Below, piece by piece: positions 28,617 through 38,515 of a stretch of DNA of 64,000 nt (position 1 is its first letter; the number at the start of each line of letters is the position of its first letter). The notes under the pieces are model-generated. The model was given only the letters and a program-made list of their open reading frames with translations. It was not told the DNA's origin and ran no database searches. Made by a program: the position numbers and the translations under genes. Origin of the DNA: Prorocentrum cordatum (taxonomy: Eukaryota > Sar > Dinophyceae > Prorocentrales > Prorocentraceae); NCBI GenBank assembly GCA_963575745.1, contig CAUYUJ010012213.1, positions 349,772-413,771 of the forward strand, in the 5' to 3' direction.

Positions 28617-30060
28617 ACGGCGCCCACTGTCATCAATTGCAGCGCTGAGAGCATAGGCGGAGGCACTATCCAATCATAGATGGGGCTCTCGCAGACTCGC
28701 AGACACACTTTCCATCAAATCGTGTTCTGCGGCGGTTAGCTTCACCCCCCGCGTCAACGAAAGGTCGCTGTGACATAGATGGGGCTCTCGCAGACACACT
28801 TTCCATCAAATCGTGTTCTGCGGCGGTTAGCTGCGCCCCCCGCGCCAGCGAATGGTCGATGTATCATAGATGGGGCTCTCGCAGACGCACTTCCACAGGC
28901 TCCGGCGCATCGCCGGGCTGTGGGATGCTAAGTTTGTGCGCGCGTCGTCAGTGGCAGCGCTGGGTTGTAAAATGTCCCCTCGCGGCGGGCAGCTGCTCGC
29001 CCCGTCCTTCCACGCAGGTGCTCGCGGCGAGTAGCTGCGACCCCCAGGATTTCAGCGGCGAGTAGCTGCGACCCCCGAGGAAATAAAAGGGACATCTTAG
29101 CGGCGATCAGCTTCCCCACCGCTCTCAGCGGCAAGTGCGCCCACTGTCATCAATTGCAGCGCTGAGAGCAGAGGCGGAGGCGCCTTCCAATCATAGATGG
29201 GGCCATCGCAGACACACTTTCCATCAAATCGCGTTCTGCGGCGGTTAGCTGCGCCCCCCGCGTCAATGAAAGGTTGCGTAACATAGATGGGGCTCTCGCA
29301 GACGCACTTTCCATCAAATCGTGTTATGCGGCGGTTGGCTGCATCCCCAATGTCAACGAAAGGGACTGCCCTGCAATTGCGACCCACAGGCTCCGGCGCA
29401 TTGCCGGGATGTGGGGTGCTAAGCTGGTGCCCGCGTCGTCAGTGGCAGCGCTGGGTTGTAGAATGTCTCCGAGCGGCGGGCAGCTGCTCACCCCGTCCTT
29501 CCACGCAGGTGCTCGCGGCGAGTAGCTGCGACCCCCGGGATCTCAGCGGCGAGTAGCTGCGACCCCCGGGGAGATAGAACGGACATCATAGCGGCGACCA
29601 GCTTCCCCACCGCTCTCAGCGGCAAGTCCGCTCACTGTCATCAATTGTAGCGCTGAGAGCAGAGGCGGAGGCGCTATCCAATCATAGATGGGGCCCTCGC
29701 AGACACAATTTCTATCAAATCGTGTTCTGCGGCGGTTAGCTGCGCCCCCCGTGTCAACGAAAGGTCGATGTAGCATTGATGGGGTTCTCGCAGACACACT
29801 TTCCATCAAATCGTGTTATGCGGCGGTTAGCTGCACCCCCCAAGAGGCGCATCCTGCTCCTGGCTCACACTGTGTAAATGGTGCTTTGCGGCGGTTAGCT
29901 GCGCCCCCCTCTCTCAGCGCAGGTGCTCTCGGCGAGAAGTGCGCATTCAACGGAGACCTCAGCTGCGAGTAGCTGCGCCCATCCATGTACATGTATCCTA
30001 GCGGCGGTTAGCTGCGACCCCCCCTTCCTCCACGCATGCGCTTAGTAGCTGCGATCCGAC
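28617..30060. repeat. Higher-order tandem repeat, ~500-bp unit
   Basis: CACTGTCATCAATTG begins successive higher-order units at about 28621, 29138 and 29629 (517 and 491 bp apart). Within each are 91-bp subunits (CATAGATGGGGCTCTCGCAG..., CGGCGGTTAGCTGCG) and shorter GCGGCGAGTAGCTGCGACCC units. ORFs are short and inconsistent between units. Confidence 0.8.
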
Positions 30061-30065
30061 CCCCG

Positions 30066-30990
30066 AGAATGACCCAGGAGATGACCATGGCCCCTAGCCC
30101 TCGGATTCGGGGCCTGGCCGAGGGGTGCGGCGGTGCTTCTCCTCGCCTCTCCCCTCTCGGCCTCGGCCTCGGGGCCTGCCAGACGTGCTATCAGACGTCG
30201 GGGTGGTTGCCCCCCCTCCCAGGGCCGCCCGTGTTCCGCGCCTCGTGGTCTGGCCCCCCCTCTCTGCGGAGTGTGCTTCGGTCCTGGAGGACTTCGTGGT
30301 GCGTGTAGGGTCTCGGGTCTTGGGGGCCGCGCCAATCGGCGGACTGGGCCCGGCTTGCCTCCTGGCCCACGTATCCTCCACAGTGCAGCTCCCCCAGGCG
30401 CCTCGCTCTTTGACACCGCAGGAGGCGGCGCTACCACCAGCGCCGCCCCCCCCCCTTCACTCCTTCGCTGGCGGTGCGTCCCCGCCTGCGGGCCCCCCCC
30501 CCCCCTCTCTGAGGCCTGGCGCCGTGCCGGCGCGCGCTGCGTGGCCCACAGTCGCTTGTTCCCCCCTTGCCTCGTGGAGTGGTCATTCGGGTGCTGGGTC
30601 GCCACGGAGTGGTTCAGCCTTCCGCAGCAGGACAGCACCCAGGCTCCCACCAGCTGCTGGCCAGTGCGCCGCCTGATCCGCGACAGCTGCTTGGCTTGCA
30701 GACGTCGTCGTGGGCGTGCGGGGTCTGGCGTCCCACAGGCGACTCACTCCACCGGCCTCCCACTTGCCTCCACTGCAGCAGGACCCTCCCTGGCAGGCTG
30801 CGCAGGCGCTTCAGCGCTAGACGGCGGTGCTCCACGCCTGCGGGTCTCTTCGCTTCAGGGGTCGGCATCGCAACTTGCGCCTTGGGCACAGCCGCATGGC
30901 TCCACCTGGCACTGGGAGGCGGATTGCTGAGGTCTGGGCGCCGTGTGGTTCAGCCTGCTACGCCTGTGCAGCCTTCGGATTTCGTCTGAT
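30066..30990 (+). CDS. Possible coding region, unrecognised
   Basis: About 0.9 kb of non-repetitive, roughly 68% GC sequence follows the tandem array. A frame with ATG at about 30069 reads MTQEMTMAPSPRIRGLAEGC; from about 30170 another frame reads GLPDVLSDVGVVAPPPRAAR, then RLVVWPPLSAECASVLEDFV with good codon structure; a third frame is open from 30133 to 30930. The pattern would fit exons joined by splicing or frameshift decay. High GC makes long open frames cheap, so this is a weak call with no domain recognised. Confidence 0.25.
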
Positions 30991-31189
30991 TCGCACACTT
31001 TGCCGCTTGTCCACTTCGGTTCGCGCTGCGGCGCCTGTGCGATTGTGCTTGGAAGTTAGTTCATTTTGTTTTGTGCATGTGCACGGCGCTTGTTGTGCAG
31101 GTTCGAACCGGCTTGCCAACGTGGCGGCGGTGTTCGCACATTCGCATCGTGCCGCACGCCCCGGACTTTGCCCCTCGCCACCAGACCGT

Positions 31190-31500
31190 TGTCGTGCGGC
31201 CGCCGACCAACAAAAAATATCCCCACCAGCGTGCAGCCACCCTGGCAGCCACCGCCTTGCATGGACGCTGTGTGTGTGTGTGTGTGTGTGCGATTTCTGC
31301 CCCTGGCTCTGGCATCCACACTCAGTGCAGCTTGCAGCTCACTTGAGGCGCCGCTTACGCAGCTTAGGCAGTTTAGGTGCGCGGCTCTAGTTTGCTCCTG
31401 TTGTCAATTGCTAGGCCCGCGCCCCGGAGTTACGACTCGCCGCTTGCGCTTTCGCCTGCGGCCGCGACCAAAACAATATATCCCCACCAGCCCTATCAGA
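31190..31500. repeat. Two copies of a ~55-bp repeat
   Basis: A GCGGCCG(C)CGACCAA stretch followed by an A-rich tract and ATATCCCCACCAGC ends at 31230 and again at 31489, preceded in both by GCCCCGGA and ACTCGCC/CCTCGCC-like text. A GT dinucleotide tract lies at 31270-31290. Confidence 0.5.
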
Positions 31501-31639
31501 AACCATTTTCATGAGAGTTGACGGGGAAAGGGGCGAAGAGACACATGTAGTGAAACGAAGCGGGCATCCAGGGTGAGCAGAGAGATTTGGAAGAAAGGGG
31601 GTGGCCTTGGAGGGCCTCTTCGGGCCATCCCTGGGGCCC

Positions 31640-31722
31640 GCGTGAGGGCAAAGGGAGGAGGAGAAGGAGAAGGAGGACAAAGAGGAGGAGGTGGCGGAGG
31701 AAGACGATGACGACGACGGCGG

Positions 31723-31768
<46 letters not shown>

Positions 31769-31890
31769 CACGACGACGACGACCACGACGACGACGACAG
31801 AGGAAAGGAAGACGATGAGGGCAAGGACGAGGATGAGGGCGAGGAGGAAGCAGAGGAGGACAACGAGGACGAGGACGGAGCTCCCAAATC
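31640..31890. repeat. (GGA)n then (GAC)n array
   Basis: GGA/GAA at 31650-31700, GAC units at 31700-31800, then GA-rich sequence to 31880. Poly-Asp, poly-Thr and poly-Arg ORFs are artefacts. Confidence 0.85.
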
Positions 31891-32460
31891 GCCTCTTGGA
31901 GCCGTCTTTGGACTCTTTGGGAGGATTTCGGGGTCCTCTTGGAGCTCTCTTGGGGGTCTTGGGGCCCTCTTGGGGCCCTCTGGGAGCCTTTCTGGCGGCC
32001 CCTTGGGAGCCCTTGAGGGCCTCTTGCGGCCATTTTGGAGCCCATCGATCAAATGAGGGGGGGGGGATCCCGATTTGCGTCCCCTGCCTGGGGCCATCAT
32101 ATTCGCCTCTTGGGGCCATCTCGGGGCGCTCCTGGGCATCTGTTGGGAACTCTTGGGCGCTTTTTTGGGAGCCCCCTGGGCCCCTCTTGGGGCTCTCCTG
32201 GGCCATATTGGGACAACCTTGAGGCCTCAAAAGTACATTGGAAGCGAAAAGGCGAACACATCATTGATACTTCTTAGGAGTTTGAAGGATCTTGGCCTCT
32301 TGGGGGGGTCCCGAGGGGGCTCCGAGAACATTTGGAGTCGTCTTGAGGCCCTCGTCGGGCTTCTTGGAGCCATGTCAGAAGCGAGGCCATCTTGGAGCAT
32401 CGGATGCTTTCTCGGAGCCATCTTGAGCCATCTTGGACGCTCTAGCCCCTGGCGGACCCC
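31890..32460. repeat. CTCTTGGGGCC degenerate minisatellite
   Basis: Loose 9-15-base units of CTCTTGGGG, CCTCTTGGG, GCCATCTTGG. The same unit type appears inverted at 36870-38060 (CCAAGAGGCC) and direct at 49380-49880. Confidence 0.65.
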
Positions 32461-32794
32461 CCCAAGAAGCCTCAGTGAGGGGAGGGAGAGGGAACACCTC
32501 CCCGAAGGGAAGATGATGTTTGGAAGAGGAAGGAAATAACTCGCTAGACCACCTTAGCCCAAAGGGTTGGTGGGATTTTGAGCGGATGGTATCGGACATA
32601 CCCATATCCATGTCCTCATGATCTGGGCGCCGATGCGCGACCCCGTGGATTCGCGATCCCGTGGCTGCAGTCCGCGCGGAGCATCCTCGCAAAGCCGCTT
32701 GTTCTATGCCAACTCTCTCCTCAGAATTCTGTCCTCCAGATTTTCCGACCTACCTCCTGTTTGTGTGTCCTCTTTCTCCCGTCCTGTTGATCAT

Positions 32795-32922
32795 CGTCGT
32801 CGTCGTCGTCCGAATCATCGACGGACGTCGACGTTTTCGACGTTCTCTTCGTCCTTGTCGGCGGTCTCGCCGACGTCGGCGACGTCCTCGTCGTCCTCGT
32901 CGTCGTCGTCGTCTTCGCGCAG
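32795..32922. repeat. (TCG)n array ending in a splice-acceptor-like site
   Basis: TCG units with GACG interruptions run to CTTCGCGCAG at 32913-32922, which would serve as an acceptor for the exon-like sequence that follows. Confidence 0.7.
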
Positions 32923-33130
32923 GCGCCGGTGCGCATGGCGCCGCTGTGGAGCGCCTCCACCGGGACTCCGCCCGCCGCGCTGCCAGAGGCCGCTCATACA
33001 CCCCGCGGGGGGGCCCCGCTCCCCGGGGGGCGTGGCGCGCGGAGCGGCAGCGCTGCGGGGGGGGCGCCACCTGATCGGCACGACCGAGCCGGGGACGGGA
33101 AGAACGGCGAGGCGCAGTTTTCTTTTGGGG
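32923..33130 (+). CDS. Possible exon, unrecognised
   Basis: After the AG the frame reads APVRMAPLWSASTGTPPAAL, then PEAAHTPRGGAPLPGG and on to DRAGDGKNGEAQFSF, with about 90% G or C in third positions. A second frame (AHGAAVERLHRDSARRAARG) is nearly as good for the first 80 bases. No domain recognised. Confidence 0.25.
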
Positions 33131-33331
33131 GGGGATGCAGTGGGGGGCGCATGCCAAGAAGCACCCTGCTTGCCTCCAGAGTGCCCTGGATTTCTCTTGG
33201 GTGTCGATGGTTCTGCTGTGGAGAGCGTGACATTCCCGCACCCAAAATCAATGGACGTCCTGGGGTCTCAGGGTTGGGTTTTTTGTGGACGGTTTCTTTG
33301 GACTGGCCTCCACTGTATCCGCTGTAAACGC

Positions 33332-33450
33332 AGGGGGAGATGCATCGGCCCCTGACCACCCATCGATCGGCGATGGATCGGCGATAGGAGAGTGCGGATT
33401 CGCCATCGGGGGCCCATGGCCGGTCTGTGGGCGATCGCCCGCCTCACCCC
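33332..33450. mobile_element. Palindromic repeat E, partial copy
   Basis: Starts GGGGGAGATGCATCGGCCCC and continues CATCGATCGGCGATGGATCGG and GTGCGGATTCGCCATCGGGG as in the other copies. The mirrored right end is not present. Confidence 0.45.
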
Positions 33451-33699
33451 GAGAGCTACTTACAGGCAAACGACCGAGAAGGGGTCATCACTAATCTGTA
33501 CGACCGAGAACGGGACCTCAGCTCCACGCTCCCCTTGATGGCGGAGAGCACCTCTGTGCACCTGCACCCGCACCCGCGCTTGCGCAGAGGTCAGCGCGCT
33601 TGGCTCTCGCGCTCGTGCGCCAGCATCCCTGCCTGCACTCGCCCGGACAGATACCGTCGTTAAGCTATTGGGTGACTCAGTCTCCTCAAGCAATGCGCC

Positions 33700-33890
33700 G
33701 CCGAGCTCCGAAAAAATTAGCGACGAGGAGGACAAAACAGCAGCTCCTGCCCATATTAGCAGGACTCGCTGTCGGCGTCGCCGCGAACGTTGTCCATCCG
33801 CGACCAGCGCCAACGGCCCAGTTTCGGCCGCTGTAGGCTTTTGGAGAAGGTTCGCTGTTGGGCATCGTCTCTGTGTTTCCGGTCTCCGAT
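33700..33890. mobile_element. Palindromic element G, copy 2 (diverged)
   Basis: Carries AACAGCAGCTCCTGCCC, AGGACTCGCTGTC and GTTCGCTGTTGGGCA in the order seen at 62693-62886. Ends diverged. Confidence 0.4.
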
Positions 33891-34079
33891 TGGGGTGTGC
33901 TGACGAGTTGGGAGCCGGCTGCACGCGATGAGGCTGGCCTGGGCGAGAGTGGAAACCATCGGCGCGCACGTGATGGGGGTCGGCTCTCACGGGGTCGGCC
34001 GATCCGCTCCCCTCTTGACCCCCCCTCTCCTGGTTGTGGGAGCCACGCGGGCCCGACCCCACCCCTCCAGGTCACTCCG

Positions 34080-34142
34080 CCCTCCTCCTCCTCCTCCTGC
34101 TCCTCCTCCTCCTCCTCCACTTCCTCCTCCTCCTCCTCCCAC
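34080..34142. repeat. (CCT)n array
   Basis: The only plus-strand CCT array between 2.1 and 63.3 kb; all other purine/pyrimidine arrays there are GGA on this strand. Confidence 0.85.
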
Positions 34143-34313
34143 TTGGGTCCAGTAACTTCTCGTGGCTGGCCTGGGTTTGCGACATGGCCCTGGCCGGCCC
34201 GGGTCAGTGACGCCTCCGGCGGACCCCCGCTCCGTGGGCGGCGCCCGCGTCTCCGAACTGAGAAGTGTGCGCGGGCCTCCGATGTTGATGAGTGCGCAGT
34301 TTGTGGCCTTTTC

Positions 34314-34487
34314 TCGGCCATGCACAGGGGGGGGGGCTAGGGGGGGGGGGGGAAGGCTTCTAAGAAGCACCCCTGCTTCTTAGAAGGCGCGGGCCTTGTC
34401 TGTAGATACAAGTCCGGCGCCTTCTAAGAAGCAGCCTCCTTCTATGAAGCCTACCCCTCTCCCCCTACCCCCTTTGCGCACCGCCAA
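34314..34487. mobile_element. Palindromic element B, copy 2
   Basis: TCGGCCATGCACAGGG... is mirrored by ...CTTTGCGCACCGCCAA, and GCTTCTAAGAAGCACCCC / CTTCTTAGAAGGCGC cores match the 24528 copy. CCTTTT at 34307-34312 and 34488-34493 may be the target duplication. Confidence 0.6.
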
Positions 34488-34499
34488 CCTTTTATATCC

Positions 34500-34715
34500 A
34501 TGATGGAACTGGTCCGGGGCGGGAGTCCAAAGCGCGTGAGCGACGGAAGAAAACGGCAGAGCTTCCCGCGGAAAACCGCGCGTACGCGCCCTCTTGCCCG
34601 CGCGGCGTGCCACGCTGGCGGCCCTCGGGAGCAGCGGCGGATGGTCGCTACGCCTTTCCGTCGCCCGCGTGTGGCCACGTTCAAAGGGCCGCGTGGGTGG
34701 GAGCGGGGGTGGGGC
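34500..34715. other. Unassigned
   Basis: An ATG-led plus-strand ORF (34500 on) is basic and reads MMELVRGGSPKRVSDGRKRQ at its start, but it runs on through the palindrome at 34716-34822 and repeat F, so it is probably not a gene. Confidence 0.2.
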
Positions 34716-34822
34716 GAGGGGGCTGGTAACGTCACGATTCGCGCCAGCGCCGTCTGGGAGTCAGCTACCCCAAGCAATGCCCAAACGGCGCCGGCGCGAG
34801 CTGTAGCGTTACCAGCTTGGGG
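34716..34822. mobile_element. Palindromic element R (about 107 bp)
   Basis: GCTGGTAACG...CGCGCCAGCGCCGTCTGGG is mirrored by CCCAAACGGCGCCGGCGCG...CGTTACCAGC. No clean target duplication. Confidence 0.55.
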
Positions 34823-34854
34823 GGAGGGGAGGGTCGGACGGGGCTGGGACGAGG

Positions 34855-35010
34855 GTAGATCCGTTCCAGAGCGTCCCGGAACGCTCCCCAGAGCATTCCG
34901 GGACGCTCCGAGGAGGACGCGGCGCCCGAGGCATCCTCCAGAGCTGCCGGAGCTCAGAGATTCTCGAGCTGTTTTCAGCCCGAGATTACCCTCGTCTTGG
35001 CTTCGTCTCG
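34855..35010. repeat. Dispersed repeat F, copy 2
   Basis: Matches 7190-7320 through ACGCTCCGAGGAGG(A)CGCGGCGCCCGAG and the tail to CCCTCGTC. Preceded by CCAGAGCG(T)CCCGGAACGCTCC palindromic units. Confidence 0.5.
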
Positions 35011-35214
35011 TACAGTGGGGGCGCGCATGAAGAAACCATCTGCGTTTCGTCAGGGTATCCTGGGTTTCTTCGCTCCTCGCGCTGCGCGGTGACTTCCCGC
35101 AGCCGTTGAAAGAGCTGCTGCGTTCAGGGTGCTCCGGGTTTCCCCCCAGGTGTACCTCGCGCACGGGTTTTCAGGGTCGGGTTTCTTGCGAGGGTTTTTT
35201 GCGGCCGCGCCCGC

Positions 35215-35355
35215 ACTGTATGGTGCACCCCGCCGCCGGCCGCCCGCGCTTCTTGAGGGTTGGGGGGAGCCCCTCCGCGGGGCGTCCCTCGGGCTGGGCG
35301 CCGGTGGCCCGGGAAGCGTCGCTCGGGGAGCTGGTCCGCTTCAGGAGCGCGGGGA
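35215..35355 (+). CDS. Possible exon, unrecognised
   Basis: One frame reads MVHPAAGRPRFLRVGGSPSA, then GRPSGWAPVAREASLGELVR with strong third-position GC. It abuts a GGCGGA array. Other frames are open. Confidence 0.15.
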
Positions 35356-35543
35356 GGAGGCGGAGGCGGAGGCGGAGGAGGCGGAGGAGGCGGAGGAGGC
35401 GGAGGAGGCGGAGGAGGCGGAGGAGGAGGAGGCGTAGGAGGAGGGGGAGGAGGAGGAGGAGGAGGCTCAGGAGGAGGAGGAGGAAGAGGAGGAGGAGGAG
35501 GAGGAGGAGGAAGAGGAGGAGGAGGCAGGAAGAGGAGGACGAC
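35350..35543. repeat. (GGCGGA)n/(GGA)n array, left flank of module J1
   Basis: Purine-rich array on the plus strand directly upstream of module J1. Confidence 0.85.
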
Positions 35544-36385
35544 TTGAAACCCAAGAGTCATCAACGATGCTGGAATTAACCTTTCCTCCAAGCTCCCTCT
35601 TCATAGGCACCTACAATAGTTCGTTTCCATTGAGAGAACTGCCTCGTTGGAAGAGAACAGATTGAAGATCCTGAACCGTGCCAAAACACTGTTCTCAGGA
35701 TGCCGCGTATCACCCTGACTGCTGCGTCTTGACGGTCCAGAATCGTGCCAGAACACCGTTTGTGGGACTTGATCACAGCGAATCAACAGAACTGTTGCGC
35801 CCGCATAATCCTGAATCCTTCCAAACCGCACCTTCTTGTACTTTGATCATGGGAACCCGTGAAACTCTTGCAAATTTGAAAAACGAATCTGCGCGGCGCT
35901 AAGGCGAGAGCCACATGTTGAAAATGAACCGCCCACAATCCGTAAAGGTCTTGAATCTGTTTGGAGCTAATGTGCGCAGCGCCAAGGCGAGAGCCACATG
36001 TTCAAAACGACCCTTCCTCCCTCCGTGGAGCTCTTGGAAATTTTTAAAACGAATGTGCGCGGCGCTAAGGCGAGAGCCACATGTTCAAAACGACCCGCCC
36101 TCAATCCGTGAAGCTCTTGCAAAGTTTGAAAACGAGCCTGCGCGACGCTAGGGCGAGAGCCACATTTTGAAATCCACCCGTCCCCAATCCATGAAACTCT
36201 TGCAATTTGTTTAACGCATGTGAGAGACGCTCAGGCGAGAGCCACATGTGGAAAACCACCCGCCCTCCATCTGTGAAACCGTTGTCACTGTTTAAGCTTC
36301 AGTGTTATACATGGTGAGGAAGTCTCAGGCGAAACGCCCGGCCCGTCCTAAAAACTGGCCTCGGGATGCGACAGGGAGAAGTTAT
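35544..36385. repeat. Satellite module J, copy 1
   Basis: A head of about 330 bp (CTCCAAGCTCCCTCTTCATA, ATCCTGAA..GTGCC units about 84 bp apart), five 83-bp units (GCGCGGCGCTAAGGCGAGAG at about 35891, 35973, 36057, 36140, 36222) and a tail with AACTGGCCTC, GGATGCGACAGGGAGAAG. GGA arrays lie on both sides. Short ORFs in both strands are not conserved between copies. Confidence 0.8.
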
Positions 36386-36395
36386 CGATGAGGAG

Positions 36396-36447
36396 AAGGA
36401 ATGGAGGAGGAGGAGGAGGAGGAGGAGGAGGAGGAGGAGGAGGAGGA
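36396..36447. repeat. (GGA)n array, right flank of module J1
   Basis: About 17 GGA units following the conserved module tail. Confidence 0.9.
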
Positions 36448-36569
36448 TTCGAGCGGACTCGAGCGTGACACACTGGTAATCAAACCGCATGTGCACGGCC
36501 TGCAGCGACCTTGTCAGACATCACGTGCCGTCCCCCAGCCAGGTTGGCGAGGGGTAAGCCATTCAGTAT

Positions 36570-36680
36570 CGTCTAACCGATCCCCATCCCCAGCCCCATC
36601 CCCATCCCCTTCGAGACCCCCACCACAATACCACCCCAGTTGGGGATACACCCCTCGAAACCCGAAGGGAACGGCCTATA

Positions 36681-36722
<42 letters not shown>

Positions 36723-36740
36723 ATATATATACATATAACG
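36570..36740. repeat. CCCCATCC repeats and (TA)n tract
   Basis: CCCCATCCCCAGCCCCATCC at 36580-36612 and a (TA)n tract at 36675-36732. Confidence 0.8.
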
Positions 36741-36869
36741 GCGCACCGGGTCCGGGGGCCCGGGGCCGGGACCTCGACCACAAATGTGGGCTCCGGGGGG
36801 CCCGGAGGCTCGTCGGACCGCCGGACGCCGTCCAAGATCGTTCGCAGGCGGCTTCGGAACGCGCTCCGA

Positions 36870-38070
36870 TGGCTCCAGATGCCTTCCAAGACGCCTGTCA
36901 TGACACCAAGAAGGTCCCAGAAGCCTCCAAGACGCTCCGAGAGGCAGCCCAAGAGAGGCCCAAGAAGCAAAAATCGTGCCATTCCTATGGGAAAACGTAT
37001 ATTTTTCGCATGTTCGCCTCTTGGGCTTTCACCGCGTCCAAGACGGCCCAAGAGGCGCCCAAGACGGTCTACGAGGCCTCCGGGAGCGCTCCAAGGCTGC
37101 GCACGAGTGGCCCAGGACGGCCCCAAGACGGCCGAAGAGAGCCCCAAGACGAGTTCGAGAGGGGTCCCAGACGGAGAAAGCCAACCTCGAATTCCGAGCT
37201 TCCGGCCCAAGAGGCTCCAGGAGGCGCCAAAATGCCGCCAAGAGGCGCCAAAAGGCTCCCAAAAGCACCCCAAGACGTTCCGAGAGGCACCCCAAGAGAG
37301 GTCCAAGAAACGAAAATCGTGCCATTCCTATGGGAAAACGTATATTTTTCGCATGTTCGCATCTTGGGCTTTCACCGCGTCCAAGACGGCCCAAGAGGCC
37401 TCCAAGACGGCCTAGGAGGCCTCCGGGAGCGCTCCAAGGCTGCGCACGAGTGGCTCAGGACGGCCCCAAGACGGCCCAAGAGAACCCCAAGACGACTTCG
37501 AGAGGGGTCCCAGAAGGAGAAAGCCACTCTCGAATTCCGAGCTTCCGGCCCAACATATCCCAGGAGGCGCCAAAACGCCGCCCAGAGGCGCCAAAAGGCT
37601 TCCAAAATCAGCCCAAGACGTTCCGAGAGGCACCCCAAGAGAGGTCCAAGAAACAAAAATCGTGCCATTCCTATGGGAAAGCGTATATTTTTCGCATGTT
37701 CGCATCTTGGGCTTTCACCGCGTCCAAGACGGCCCAAGAGGCCTCCAAGACCGCCCCAAGACGGCCCAAGAAGCTTCCAAGAGGGCCCCAGGACAGCCCA
37801 AGAGGGCCCCAAGACGGCCCAAGAGGCGCCCAAGATGGCCCAAGAGGGCCCCAAGACGGGCCCAAGAGGGGGCCCAGAGGGGGACCACGAACCGCAAGCT
37901 CGAGCCTTCCGCCCCAAGAGGCCGCCAGGAGGCCCCAAGGAGGCCCCTCAAGAGGCCCCAGGAGACCCCCAAGAGGCCCAAAGGAGGCCCCGAGAAGCCC
38001 CAAATCGGCCCCAAAAATGCTTCGAACCTGCTTCCAGGAGGCCCCCGACAGGTTCAGAGGCTCCCGAGAA
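36870..38070. repeat. 343-bp tandem repeat built of CCAAGAGGC units
   Basis: AAATCGTGCCATTCCTATGG occurs at 36971, 37314 and 37657, exactly 343 bp apart. The rest of each unit is made of degenerate CCAAGA(C/G)GGCC blocks; the last 350 bp contain only these blocks. Because 343 is not a multiple of three, the ORF from 36401 to 38221 reads successive units in different frames. Confidence 0.85.
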
Positions 38071-38214
38071 GCTACGTCAAACTCCCAGCGAGCGGCCGGA
38101 CGAGGCCCCCCACAAAATCATAAGAGGGTTCCAGTATTTGTATCCTTCAGCGCTCTCTGGCCTTCTTCCCCCTGCCCCCTTCCCTGCGACTTTCGTTGAC
38201 TCAAGCTCGCCTCC

Positions 38215-38265
38215 TAGCTAGAACCTGAGCGCGCGCGAAGCGCGCGCGTGGTTCTAGTCCCCATC
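38215..38265. other. Strong hairpin
   Basis: CTAGAACC...GCGCGCGC-GAA-GCGCGCGC..GGTTCTAG forms a stem of at least 16 pairs with a 3-base loop at about 38218-38258. Confidence 0.7.
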
Positions 38266-38515
38266 TAGGGGGGAACGTCGGCCAGTGGGCCCAGGTGACG
38301 CCGCTGGGGATGGGGATCTGTTACAAGCTACTCAGCCATGCAGCCCGCAGAGGCACCACGTACACCTTAGGCGATGGTTAAGAAAACTTACGTTTTCGGC
38401 CAGAGTCTCGATTATTCTTAATGTTTCAATGTAAATCCTAAGATTTTAATGGAAATGTTGGGTTTTTATTCAAGTTCTGAGACTATGAGTTTCTTAACCC
38501 ATGATTTCTTAAGCA
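38265..38515. other. Unassigned
   Basis: AT-richer sequence with no repeat or coding signal that I can support. Confidence 0.3.

Noticed and set aside
31090-31110. GGTTCGAACC resembling a tRNA T-arm
   Set aside because: No acceptor, D-arm or anticodon stem can be built around it.
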